Origin: a bacterium
Lineage (GTDB): Bacteria > Bacillota > Clostridia > Lachnospirales > Lachnospiraceae
DNA length: 43,582 nt
Assembly: GCA_028727105.1 (NCBI GenBank)
Contig: JAQYOU010000019.1
Location: forward strand, 1 to 43,582
Direction of reading: 5' to 3'
Below the pieces are notes generated by a model. It worked only from the letters and a program-made list of their open reading frames with translations. It did not search any database and was not told the DNA's origin. The position numbers and the translations under genes are program-made. Positions 35,986-43,582 of this stretch are shown here, piece by piece (position 1 is the stretch's first letter; each line of letters begins with the position of its first letter).

Positions 35986-37911
35986 TTACATCCATTTCAT
36001 AAGTATTTCTTTCAGTCGTTCCAGTTCCAGAGGCTTCGTGATATAGCCATCCATCCCGGCGCGTTTTGCTGACTCCTTATCCTCCCCGGAAGACAGGGCT
36101 GTCATCGCAATGATCGGAAGCTGATTCACATCCTCACGCTTCATATTCCGGATCATTCGTGTTGCAATATAACCGTCCATGACAGGCATCTGAATGTCCA
36201 TCAGGATAAGGTCAAAATATCCTTCCGGTACTTCTGCCATGCGAAGAACCGCCTGCTGGCCGTTCTGTACGCGTTCTACCTCGATTCCCGTCATTCCCAG
36301 GACCTCTGCCGCGATCTCTCCGCTCAGCTCATGATCTTCTACAACAAGTACACGTTTATCCGAGTAATCCTCCTGACGGAAGTCCTCGATACGCACCTCA
36401 TTTTTTTCCATGCGGGTTGCAACACCTTCTGCACGCTTCTGCAATTTGAGATGAATGGTCACACTGAACTTTGTTCCTGCCTCCGGTTCGCTTTCCACAC
36501 GAACAGAGCCGGCCATCAATTCCGCCAGGTTTTTGACGATCGGAAGTCCCAGCCCGATCCCGCGGACTGCACTGGCACGCTCATCACCGGACGCCCGCTC
36601 AAAGGGTTCAAAGGCATGCTTTAACATATCCCCTGTCATTCCGATCCCGTTATCCTCAACGACAAATAGATATTTGCCTGCATACCGGATATCCGAAGGA
36701 AGCTCTGAGATCGTGACGCGGATCATTCCACCCTTCGGTGTATATTTTATGGCATTCTCGATCAGATTCACAATGATCGTCCGCACACGGGCCGATTCTC
36801 CGACCACATGCTCATGGAGCAACCGCTTCACTTCCAATGTCAGCTGATGCTGTCTGGACTTTGCAAGGGGCATAAGCTCCGAGATCGTGTCTTTGATCAG
36901 ATCTGCCAGTTGAAAATCCTCCTCTGTCAGATCAAGCCGCCCCGATTCGATCCGGCTCATATCCAAAACATCGTTAAACATCGCAAGCAGCTGCTTACTG
37001 GACGAATCTATTTTAGCAAGTGCATCCCTGACACGGGCTTCATCATGAATGTACGCCTCCGCGATCGCTGTCATTCCAATGATACCGTTCATCGGTGTAC
37101 GAATGTCATGTGACATACGGGATAAAAAGACCTTCTTGGCCGACATTGCCATTTCTGCGCGTTCCGTTTCCAGACCGAGCAACTGACGGTTCTCTTCCAG
37201 CAGGTTCTGTAAGCAATTCTGTTTCTCCTGGATCCTTGCCATGCATCCGCCCATTTGCTGTATTTCATCCAGATCAGACTTTCCGGTATCAAAGGATACA
37301 CCCGTCTCTCCGTCGGCAAATCTTGACACCTCATCACGCAGGCGAAGCAGCGGCCTCACAATATTGTCATTTGCATATCTGCTGATACCGAACCACAAAA
37401 GCACAAAAAACACAGCCACGCTAAGAGGCATTAGTATGGTAGGTGCACTCAGCGGCCGGTAGATCGCTCCCTGATCCTTCAACCGTCCGTAATACAACCC
37501 CTGATGCTCATAAAACACACTGAAATAAGACTCATTTCCAATTGAAACATGAAACCCGTAGCCGGATCTTTGATAATTCATCGGAGAAAAACCTAATTCT
37601 TCCAGCGTTTTTCCTTTATAACCATCCACAGTGGCACCAAGAACCGTTTCTGTTGATGCATCCGCGATCAACAGCGCAGACTCCTCATCCACCGAAGCAA
37701 GCGACAGCAGTTCCTGCCATACGTTTTCATCCCGGGATGCTGTCAGTCCCTCCCGTTCCGCGATCCTGGCAAGCTGGTCGGTGATGATCTCTGATTCCCG
37801 TGCCACCTCTCTTTGCAGCGAGAGCAGCTGGGTCACCTGCCCGAACAGCATATAGATCACAAATGACATGAGAAATGCTGTGGCCAGGCGTCTGTTCATC
37901 TTTTTTTTCAT
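35986..37911 (-). CDS. Hybrid sensor histidine kinase with C-terminal receiver
   Basis: KVFLSRMSHDIRTPMNGIIGMTAIAEAY, NLIENAIKYTPKGG, EDNGIGMTGDML, GIGLGLPIVKNL; receiver RVLVVEDHELSGEIAAEVL..LILMDIQMPVMDGY. Confidence 0.93.
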   Translation of the reverse strand: MKKKMNRRLATAFLMSFVIYMLFGQVTQLLSLQREVARESEIITDQLARIAEREGLTASRDENVWQELLSLASVDEESALLIADASTETVLGATVDGYKGKTLEELGFSPMNYQRSGYGFHVSIGNESYFSVFYEHQGLYYGRLKDQGAIYRPLSAPTILMPLSVAVFFVLLWFGISRYANDNIVRPLLRLRDEVSRFADGETGVSFDTGKSDLDEIQQMGGCMARIQEKQNCLQNLLEENRQLLGLETERAEMAMSAKKVFLSRMSHDIRTPMNGIIGMTAIAEAYIHDEARVRDALAKIDSSSKQLLAMFNDVLDMSRIESGRLDLTEEDFQLADLIKDTISELMPLAKSRQHQLTLEVKRLLHEHVVGESARVRTIIVNLIENAIKYTPKGGMIRVTISELPSDIRYAGKYLFVVEDNGIGMTGDMLKHAFEPFERASGDERASAVRGIGLGLPIVKNLAELMAGSVRVESEPEAGTKFSVTIHLKLQKRAEGVATRMEKNEVRIEDFRQEDYSDKRVLVVEDHELSGEIAAEVLGMTGIEVERVQNGQQAVLRMAEVPEGYFDLILMDIQMPVMDGYIATRMIRNMKREDVNQLPIIAMTALSSGEDKESAKRAGMDGYITKPLELERLKEILMKWM

Positions 37912-38084
37912 CTGTTCTACTCCACCTCACTCCCTTTAGATCTTCATCGCAATCTCGTAAGCACTCCAGAACATTGTAACATATTCCAAAATAATCTGCA
38001 CTATTTTCTGTTCAATATGGTACAATGAACAGCAGAATACTATTTTTTCAACTGACAATTACCGCCGGCACCAAAGGAGAACTC

Positions 38085-38717
38085 ATGGAAACAAAATTAT
38101 ATGATCTAAACGACCTTGTTCGCACAGACTGCCATGACTGTCACGACTGCAGCTCGTGTTGCCGTGAAATGGGCGATTCCATATTACTGGATCCCTATGA
38201 CGCATACCAATTTCAGAGAAAGGAGAAACCGTTGCCTGCCTTGTTGGAAAGCGGTGAAGCTGCACTTACCGTATGGAATGGAATGATTCTGCCGCATCTT
38301 CAAATGAATGAAGCAATCCGGGCATGCTCATTTTTAAGTGTTGACGGACGATGCGGCATTCACGATCACCGCCCTGGTATATGCCGTCTGTTTCCACTCG
38401 GGCGAAATTTTTCTGATGGAAAAATGAATTATTTTCTATTGGATCATGCTTGTAAAAACAATAGCCGCTCGAAGATCAAAGTCAGCAAATGGCTGGGCAT
38501 AGAACCCGCTGAGGCGTATCACAGCTTTGTGTTGGAATGGCATGATTTTCGCCGCGAAATGGTGAATATATTGGCGGATGGAGAAGAAGAACAGGCAAAA
38601 CAACTGAACCTTTATCTGCTTCGGACCTTCTTTTTGGCTCCCTACGATACAAGCGACGATTTTTTTTCACAATTCACACAACGCACCACACGTATTCGTG
38701 GGGCTTTCCACGAATAA
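38085..38717 (+). CDS. YkgJ-family (CxxCxxCC-type) cysteine cluster protein
   Basis: CHDCHDCSSCCREMGDSILLDPYDA...CSFLSVDGRCGIHDHRPGICRLFPLGR; AAAGGAG upstream of METKLYDL. Confidence 0.85.
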   Translation: METKLYDLNDLVRTDCHDCHDCSSCCREMGDSILLDPYDAYQFQRKEKPLPALLESGEAALTVWNGMILPHLQMNEAIRACSFLSVDGRCGIHDHRPGICRLFPLGRNFSDGKMNYFLLDHACKNNSRSKIKVSKWLGIEPAEAYHSFVLEWHDFRREMVNILADGEEEQAKQLNLYLLRTFFLAPYDTSDDFFSQFTQRTTRIRGAFHE

Positions 38718-38767
38718 CGCAACAGGAGGCTGTTTGTGCAGGAGATATGTTCTCTGTGCTGCAGCTG

Positions 38768-39307
38768 TCATGCACATGATCCCTGTATCCACTCAATGAC
38801 AGGTTCTGCATATTTTCGATCCGAGATATCATACGAGCTGCCGATCATTTTTGCCATCTCTTCTTCCTGCGGTGTCTTATCCTTCTTACCATCCAAAGTT
38901 TTTTTCAGCATCTTCATGAGCATTTTATTCGGCATAGACATGTGCTCATAGTTCAAGCCTCCCTGGCAGTAAAAATGTGCAACACCCTTCCACTGCTCTC
39001 CTGTGAATGTCTTTTTCAGAAATTCTGCGACAGTCTCCGAATCCTCAGGGCTTGCACCGACTGCAAATACCGCCAGATGTTTTCTTTTCCAGGCATTTAA
39101 ATACTGCTCGAACCATTGAAGCTTGCTTACAGTTCCTCCCATGACCCAGGCGCCATAGACGATCTTGTCATAGCTGTCAAAATACTTGAGGTCTTTCTTT
39201 TTCGCCTCTTTCAGCTCCATGCGGTCCGCACCTGTGGCATCTGCTATCCACTGTGCATACTGTGCCGTAAAACCGGTCTGTGAATTGTAAATGATCATCG
39301 TTTTCAT
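38768..39307 (-). CDS. Flavodoxin-domain protein
   Basis: MKTMIIYNSQTGFTAQYAQWIADATGADRMELKEAKKKDLKYFDSYDKIVYGAWVMGG. Confidence 0.85.
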   Translation of the reverse strand: MKTMIIYNSQTGFTAQYAQWIADATGADRMELKEAKKKDLKYFDSYDKIVYGAWVMGGTVSKLQWFEQYLNAWKRKHLAVFAVGASPEDSETVAEFLKKTFTGEQWKGVAHFYCQGGLNYEHMSMPNKMLMKMLKKTLDGKKDKTPQEEEMAKMIGSSYDISDRKYAEPVIEWIQGSCA

Positions 39308-39774
39308 AATGCTTTCAAATTCCTTTCCATGTGTAAAATTGTCTGAATCGTTACGTCCAGTTCTTCCTGAGGGATTCCCGAAAAGATCTTCCCCACGATC
39401 TGCTGTGACTGCGCGTCATGGCTGGCGCTGAACTCCCGCGCTTTCTCTGTCAGAAAAATGCGCTGCTTACGCCGATCCTTCGCATCCGTCTGCATCTCCA
39501 CAAAGCCTTTTTTCTCCAGCTTCAGCAGGATCTGTTTGACATTCTGGTGTGAGCTGCCCATAACCATCGAAAGCTCCCGCAGCGTAGGCGCTTCCCTACA
39601 CATATCGATGCACACGATCGCAAACACCTGCTTCCAGCTGAGCTCACCGAAAAATGCATCCGCAGCAGCCTGATAGCTGTTGTCGAAGGCACTCAGCAGC
39701 CCTAACAGAAAAAACGGCGCAGGGATACCCGAGAAATCCACCATCTCGCTCTCAAACAGTTCTCCGTAGTTCAT
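39304..39774 (-). CDS. MarR-family transcriptional regulator
   Basis: PTLRELSMVMGSSHQNVKQILLKLEKKGFVEMQTDAKDRRKQRIFLTEKA. Overlaps the flavodoxin gene by 4 nt. Confidence 0.88.
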   Translation of the reverse strand: MNYGELFESEMVDFSGIPAPFFLLGLLSAFDNSYQAAADAFFGELSWKQVFAIVCIDMCREAPTLRELSMVMGSSHQNVKQILLKLEKKGFVEMQTDAKDRRKQRIFLTEKAREFSASHDAQSQQIVGKIFSGIPQEELDVTIQTILHMERNLKAL

Positions 39775-39792
39775 TGTCATCATCTCCATTAG

Positions 39793-39840
39793 GTAATATA
39801 TTACTTTTTAAAACATAACATATTACCTTTTTATTGTCAA
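39793..39840 (-). promoter_or_regulatory. marR-type gene promoter (TTGACA-17-TATGTT) with nested palindromic operator
   Basis: -35 at 39835-39840 and -10 at 39812-39817 (minus). Perfect palindrome gtaatatattac at 39793-39804, and an outer inverted repeat aggtaatatatt...aacatattacct. Confidence 0.8.
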
Positions 39841-39906
39841 TCCATATTTCAGATTTCTGGTAACATTTCACCTGCTACCGACAGCTTCTTACAGATACCT
39901 GGCAGC

Positions 39907-39961
39907 AAAAAACCGATCCCCAAGACCAGACGCAGGATCTGACCATGGAAGATCGGTTTTC
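39907..39961 (-). terminator. Rho-independent terminator downstream of the AGCS symporter
   Basis: Minus strand AAAACCGATC...GATCGGTTTTTT. Confidence 0.75.
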
Positions 39962-39986
39962 GTTGCTCAGCTTTTCAATTGATTTC

Positions 39987-41528
39987 CTATTTTTCTTTTG
40001 CCCGCTCATCCCAGTATGTACAATCATCTCTGCCGATCGTCTGAGAGGTAAAAGGCGTTCCGTCATTCTTCTTATAATGCTTTGTGGCGCGCAATACATA
40101 TTTCGCACCTACATATACGATCGGAACGTTGAAATACACGATCATGATGTTTCCGAGATCTGAGAACGCCCACAGATTGCCCAGTTCCAGTCCTGCGATA
40201 TTACACAGGATTCCGAAAGCCGCTACAAAAAGGGCGATCACCCGGATCACATTGATAAAAGCTTTGTCCTTGCGGATACGATTTGCTGCGATCTCTGAGA
40301 AGCTGATCATTCCCAGTAGGCAGGTATAGGCGAACATGCAGAAACACAATGTTACAAGGAATGTTATGACTGCGTTCATCGCTGTTCCCGGTGTGAGCAC
40401 TGCAATGGATTCCGTAAACTTCGGAAGCTTGTCGAGTTCTGCCCACTGCGCTGCATTCGGACCGTCCCAGCAATGTGCCATGACAACTACAAACCCGGAA
40501 AGTGTACAGATAATGATCGTATCAAGGAATACACCGATAGACGCAAGAACACCCTGCTCACACGGATGCTTTGCATCTGCCGCTGCAGCAGACATGGTGA
40601 TCGTTCCCTGTCCGGCCTCATTGGACATCAGGCCTCTCTTCACACCCTGGGCCAAAACGGTACCAAATACGCCGCCGAAAAATGCTTCCGGCTGAAACGC
40701 TCCGGAGAACACTGCCCGGAAGAAATAAGGTACAAATCTGAAATTCAGCACGATCAGAACAAGAACCGTTGCCACATACAGCACAGCCATCACAGGAACC
40801 ATCTTATCTGTCCATTTAGTAACCTTCTTAATCCCACCAAATGCAACCAGTGCGGTGATCACAATAATGATCGCACCAACGATATAATAAAATGCGGAAT
40901 CCACGGCAATGGTTCGACCCGTCACGATCTCTGCCATTCTTCCGATGGAGGATACAACGTTAAAGCCCTGCGCCGGCAGACAGCACAATGCATAAAGGAT
41001 GTAGAGAAGGGATAAGAATACACCAATCCACACCTTGTTTTTCAACAGCTTTCTGCCATAGAAGGGCAGACCACCCACAAATTCATCGTCTTTTTTCTCC
41101 TTAAAGATCTGTGCAAGCACACTCTCCATGTAGGCAACGGACATTCCAAAAAACGCAGACACCCACATCCAGAATAATGCTCCGGGACCACCTACAGCAA
41201 TGGCGCCCGTGACACCCAGGATGTTGCCGGGTCCCACACGCATCGCCGAACTGAGCAGGAAAGCTGCCATCGGAGAAATACCGGTCTCTACCGTCCGCTT
41301 CTGCGTCATGACACTGATGCCCTTTTTGAAATGGGTCACCTGCATAAAACCGATCCGGAAGCTAAAGTATATTCCGGAACCCAGAAGTAAAATGATCGCA
41401 AATGAAAAATTGCCCAAAACCGGAATGGATGAATACCATTCAAAGTTCGTCGGAAAGTCCCACAAAAAATCGGAAAGCGGACCGACGAAAGAAAAAATGT
41501 TGTTGATCGCTTCAAAAATTCCCTGCAT
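39987..41528 (-). CDS. Alanine/glycine:cation symporter (AGCS family)
   Basis: MRVGPGNILGVTGAIAVGGPGALFWMWVSAFFGMSVAYMESVLAQIFKEK, GVKRGLMSNEAGQGTITMSAAAADAKHPCEQG. Start trimmed to MQGIFEAINN. Confidence 0.93.
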   Translation of the reverse strand: MQGIFEAINNIFSFVGPLSDFLWDFPTNFEWYSSIPVLGNFSFAIILLLGSGIYFSFRIGFMQVTHFKKGISVMTQKRTVETGISPMAAFLLSSAMRVGPGNILGVTGAIAVGGPGALFWMWVSAFFGMSVAYMESVLAQIFKEKKDDEFVGGLPFYGRKLLKNKVWIGVFLSLLYILYALCCLPAQGFNVVSSIGRMAEIVTGRTIAVDSAFYYIVGAIIIVITALVAFGGIKKVTKWTDKMVPVMAVLYVATVLVLIVLNFRFVPYFFRAVFSGAFQPEAFFGGVFGTVLAQGVKRGLMSNEAGQGTITMSAAAADAKHPCEQGVLASIGVFLDTIIICTLSGFVVVMAHCWDGPNAAQWAELDKLPKFTESIAVLTPGTAMNAVITFLVTLCFCMFAYTCLLGMISFSEIAANRIRKDKAFINVIRVIALFVAAFGILCNIAGLELGNLWAFSDLGNIMIVYFNVPIVYVGAKYVLRATKHYKKNDGTPFTSQTIGRDDCTYWDERAKEK

Positions 41529-41613
41529 AACAATTCCCTCCTCTATATCATCTATATGCAGCCAATTATAAAAGTTTCGTGACGAATATACAAGAAATAT
41601 CAAAAAAACTCAT

Positions 41614-41646
41614 TATAAAAACCTCCCGGAACAATGTCCGGGAGGT
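41614..41646 (-). terminator. Rho-independent terminator of the SDR gene
   Basis: acctcccgga-acaatg-tccgggaggt, followed by a T-run on the minus strand. Confidence 0.85.
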
Positions 41647-41663
41647 CTGATCATTCGTTCAAA

Positions 41664-42467
41664 CTACCATGTACGGGAATTAAGCTCTTTAAACTGTGCA
41701 ACGGTAGGAACGTGGGAATTCATGCCGCCGTCCACATTGATCACCTGTCCGCTCACATACTCGCTCTCATCGGATGCAAAATATACGCACATATGTCCGA
41801 TATCTTCGGGACAGCCATAACGGTTTACCATGATATTGCTCAGGAAGATATCCTTCAGTGCCTGAGGTACATGCGCTTCATTCTGCGGTGTAACGATCAA
41901 TCCCGGACGCACACAGTTGCAGCGGATGTTCTTCTTTCCATACTGAAGTGCAACCGCTTTTGTCAGCATATCCACGCCTGCCTTTGCACATGCGTATGCG
42001 GTAGATCCAAGATCTCCTCCGCAGGAAGCCATAGAGCCGATATTGATGATGGAACCGCCCTTCTCGTTCTTCTCCAGATAAGGAAGTGCACATTTTGTTG
42101 TATAGAATGTGCCTCGCATATCACTCTCGAAAATGCCATCCCACATCTCGATGGTCAGCTCGTCCACGCGTCCATCCTTGAGCGCAACATTTGCTGCATT
42201 GTTGACCAGGACATCGATCTTGCCATATGTCTCAGCAGTGTCAGCCATGAGCTTCTCAATACTTTCTGCATCTGTGATATCCATAAAATGATAAGAAGCC
42301 TCTCCGCCCTCTTTCACGATATCGTCCACAACAGCCTGTCCCTTCTCCGCTCTGCGTCCGCAGATCACAACCTTTGCACCCTCAGCTGCAAAAAGCTTAG
42401 CAATTCCGATTCCGATTCCACTGGTTGAACCGGTAACGATTGCTACTTTACCCTTTAATCTGTCCAT
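41664..42467 (-). CDS. Short-chain dehydrogenase/reductase (SDR) family oxidoreductase
   Basis: KVAIVTGSTSGIGIGIAKLFAAEGAKVVICGRR, VLVNNAANV, YACAKAGVDMLTKAVALQYGKKNIRCNCVRPG. Confidence 0.93.
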   Translation of the reverse strand: MDRLKGKVAIVTGSTSGIGIGIAKLFAAEGAKVVICGRRAEKGQAVVDDIVKEGGEASYHFMDITDAESIEKLMADTAETYGKIDVLVNNAANVALKDGRVDELTIEMWDGIFESDMRGTFYTTKCALPYLEKNEKGGSIINIGSMASCGGDLGSTAYACAKAGVDMLTKAVALQYGKKNIRCNCVRPGLIVTPQNEAHVPQALKDIFLSNIMVNRYGCPEDIGHMCVYFASDESEYVSGQVINVDGGMNSHVPTVAQFKELNSRTW

Positions 42468-42499
42468 GATAAGAACCCCCTTGTGTTTATTTGATTTTG

Positions 42500-42528
42500 A
42501 TTATAACATCTTTTACTTACATGGGCAA
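42500..42528 (-). promoter_or_regulatory. Promoter of the SDR gene (TTGCCC-17-TATAAT)
   Basis: Exact 17-nt spacing on the minus strand, upstream of GGGGG and ATG. Confidence 0.7.
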
Positions 42529-42737
42529 ATCATATTTTTACATCCGTTCTTCCAACTAATGATCATTCAGCACCTTTCAGAGTATGTTTATACTTTTTTG
42601 AGTATGTTTCTCTTGTAATACAAATTTTTGCATGTTATGATATCATCAAAATTCGAAATCGACGAGGCCCGGAAAATCATCTTGGAGCACTCAGATATAA
42701 GAGACTTGCACCAGTAGCTTTGAAAGGAGTGTTTACT

Positions 42738-43280
42738 ATGCCATTACCGCAAGAACATATTTATACGACAGATGATATTTATGCATTACCGGATGGACAA
42801 CGCGCGGAGCTGATAGATGGTCAAATTTACTACATGGCACCGCCCAGCCGCACCCACCAGCGCATTATTCTTGCCCTCAGCAGAATCATTGCAGAATATA
42901 TCGAATCGAACAATGGATCCTGTGAAGTCGATATTGCCCCATTCGCCGTATTTTTGAATGAGGACGATAAAAACTATGTTGAGCCGGATATAAGCGTTAT
43001 TTGCGACAAACGCAAGCTCACAGACAAAGGTTGTACTGGCGCACCGGACTGGATCATAGAAATTGTATCTCCCGGCAGCAGACGCATGGATTACAGTGTA
43101 AAGCTTTTTAAGTACCGTACCGCCGGAGTTCGTGAATACTGGATCGTGGACCCGGAAAAGAACCGGATCACTGTCTATGATCTGGAACATGACGATATGA
43201 ACGAATACGCTTTTACCGATATTGTAAAGGCCGGCATATATCCGGATTTATTCATCAACTTTAGTTCTTTGAACATATAA
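42738..43280 (+). CDS. Uma2 family (DUF820, PD-(D/E)XK fold) putative endonuclease
   Basis: ELIDGQIYYMAPPSRTHQRI...VEPDISVICDK...PDWIIEIVSPGSRRMDYSVKLFKYRTAGVREYWIVDPEKNRI; AAAGGAG upstream. Confidence 0.92.
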   Translation: MPLPQEHIYTTDDIYALPDGQRAELIDGQIYYMAPPSRTHQRIILALSRIIAEYIESNNGSCEVDIAPFAVFLNEDDKNYVEPDISVICDKRKLTDKGCTGAPDWIIEIVSPGSRRMDYSVKLFKYRTAGVREYWIVDPEKNRITVYDLEHDDMNEYAFTDIVKAGIYPDLFINFSSLNI

Positions 43281-43285
43281 TCTTC

Positions 43286-43320
43286 TCCCCCCGGGATGTT
43301 TCCCGGGGGATTTCTTTTTT
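43286..43320 (+). terminator. Rho-independent terminator of the Uma2 gene
   Basis: tccccccggga-tgt-ttcccgggggatttctttttt. Confidence 0.88.
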
Positions 43321-43337
43321 CAATTTTGAGCATAAAG

Positions 43338-43369
43338 AAAACCCCGGAAAACCTTGATTTTCCGGGGTT
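43338..43369 (-). terminator. Rho-independent terminator for minus-strand transcription entering from the right
   Basis: aaccccggaaaa-ccttga-ttttccggggtt, followed on the minus strand by TTTTCTTT. Confidence 0.78.
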
Positions 43370-43399
43370 GTAAACCTTTTGACAGATCCCGCCAGCAGA

Positions 43400-43582
43400 T
43401 TAACGCTTGCTGAACTGGGGTGCGCGACGTGCAGCCTTTAAGCCGTACTTCAATCGTCTGAGCGATGATTTTCCTTGATATTCCGGGCTTTTTTGAGCCT
43501 CGGCCCCTCGGTTGTCCTATTCCTTAACCAAAAAACAGGCCACTTTTACGAGGGGACAGCTTGATGAAATGCAGAATTTACT
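43400..43582 (-). other. Minus-strand segment of a possible dispersed repeat, ncRNA or broken gene with basic tail ...RRLKYGLKAARRAPQFSKR*
   Basis: In-frame translation reads SKFCISSSCPLVKVACFLVKE*DNRGAEAQKSPEYQGKSSLRRLKYGLKAARRAPQFSKR*, with a TAG at 43517-43519. ccccTCG/CGAgggg inverted arms within. Confidence 0.35.

Noticed and set aside
41634-42428. 264-aa plus ORF opposite the SDR gene
   Set aside because: The SDR frame has canonical TGxxxGIG and YxxxK motifs; the plus ORF is His/Cys-rich with no recognisable domain.

Overview
A 43.6-kb chromosomal window that looks like a Lachnospiraceae/Clostridia genome, judged from codon and protein character and from spore-coat and Spo0A-like genes. 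It is mostly ordinary metabolic and regulatory DNA. I see no rRNA, no tRNA, no CRISPR array and no clear prophage.

From left to right:
- 5' part of kduI (minus)
- MocA/MobA-like nucleotidyltransferase and a three-subunit molybdenum hydroxylase
- pantothenate/CoA operon panB-panC-(structured repeat region)-panD-coaBC
- SAM methyltransferase, FNT-family channel, LMW tyrosine phosphatase
- degenerate-GGDEF/EAL protein
- response regulator with a Spo0A-type output domain, divergent from an XRE regulator
- 918-aa Fe-S/GltD-like fusion oxidoreductase
- K+-linked block: TrkA, an uncatalogued 47-aa membrane protein, and truncated KdpD/KdpE, with no transporter
- GGDEF cyclase
- four-subunit 2-oxoacid:ferredoxin oxidoreductase plus RidA
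- tRNA-dihydrouridine synthase
- cotJ operon with an apparent CotJA-CotJB fusion
- sugar-type ABC importer with two permeases, plus LacI and AraC regulators
- lipoprotein, NUDIX, hybrid histidine kinase, YkgJ-type Cys cluster, flavodoxin/MarR pair, AGCS symporter, SDR, Uma2 nuclease
- a terminal segment that may be a dispersed repeat or a broken gene

Most unusual items:
1. A ~340-nt structured repeat block between panC and panD: a ~160-nt imperfect hairpin plus two ~78-nt repeats whose stems differ in sequence but keep pairing.
2. The CotJA-CotJB fusion.
3. The TrkA/47-aa/KdpDE module without a transporter.
4. Three 20-bp direct repeats upstream of the substrate-binding protein gene.
5. Several palindromic operators embedded in good promoters.
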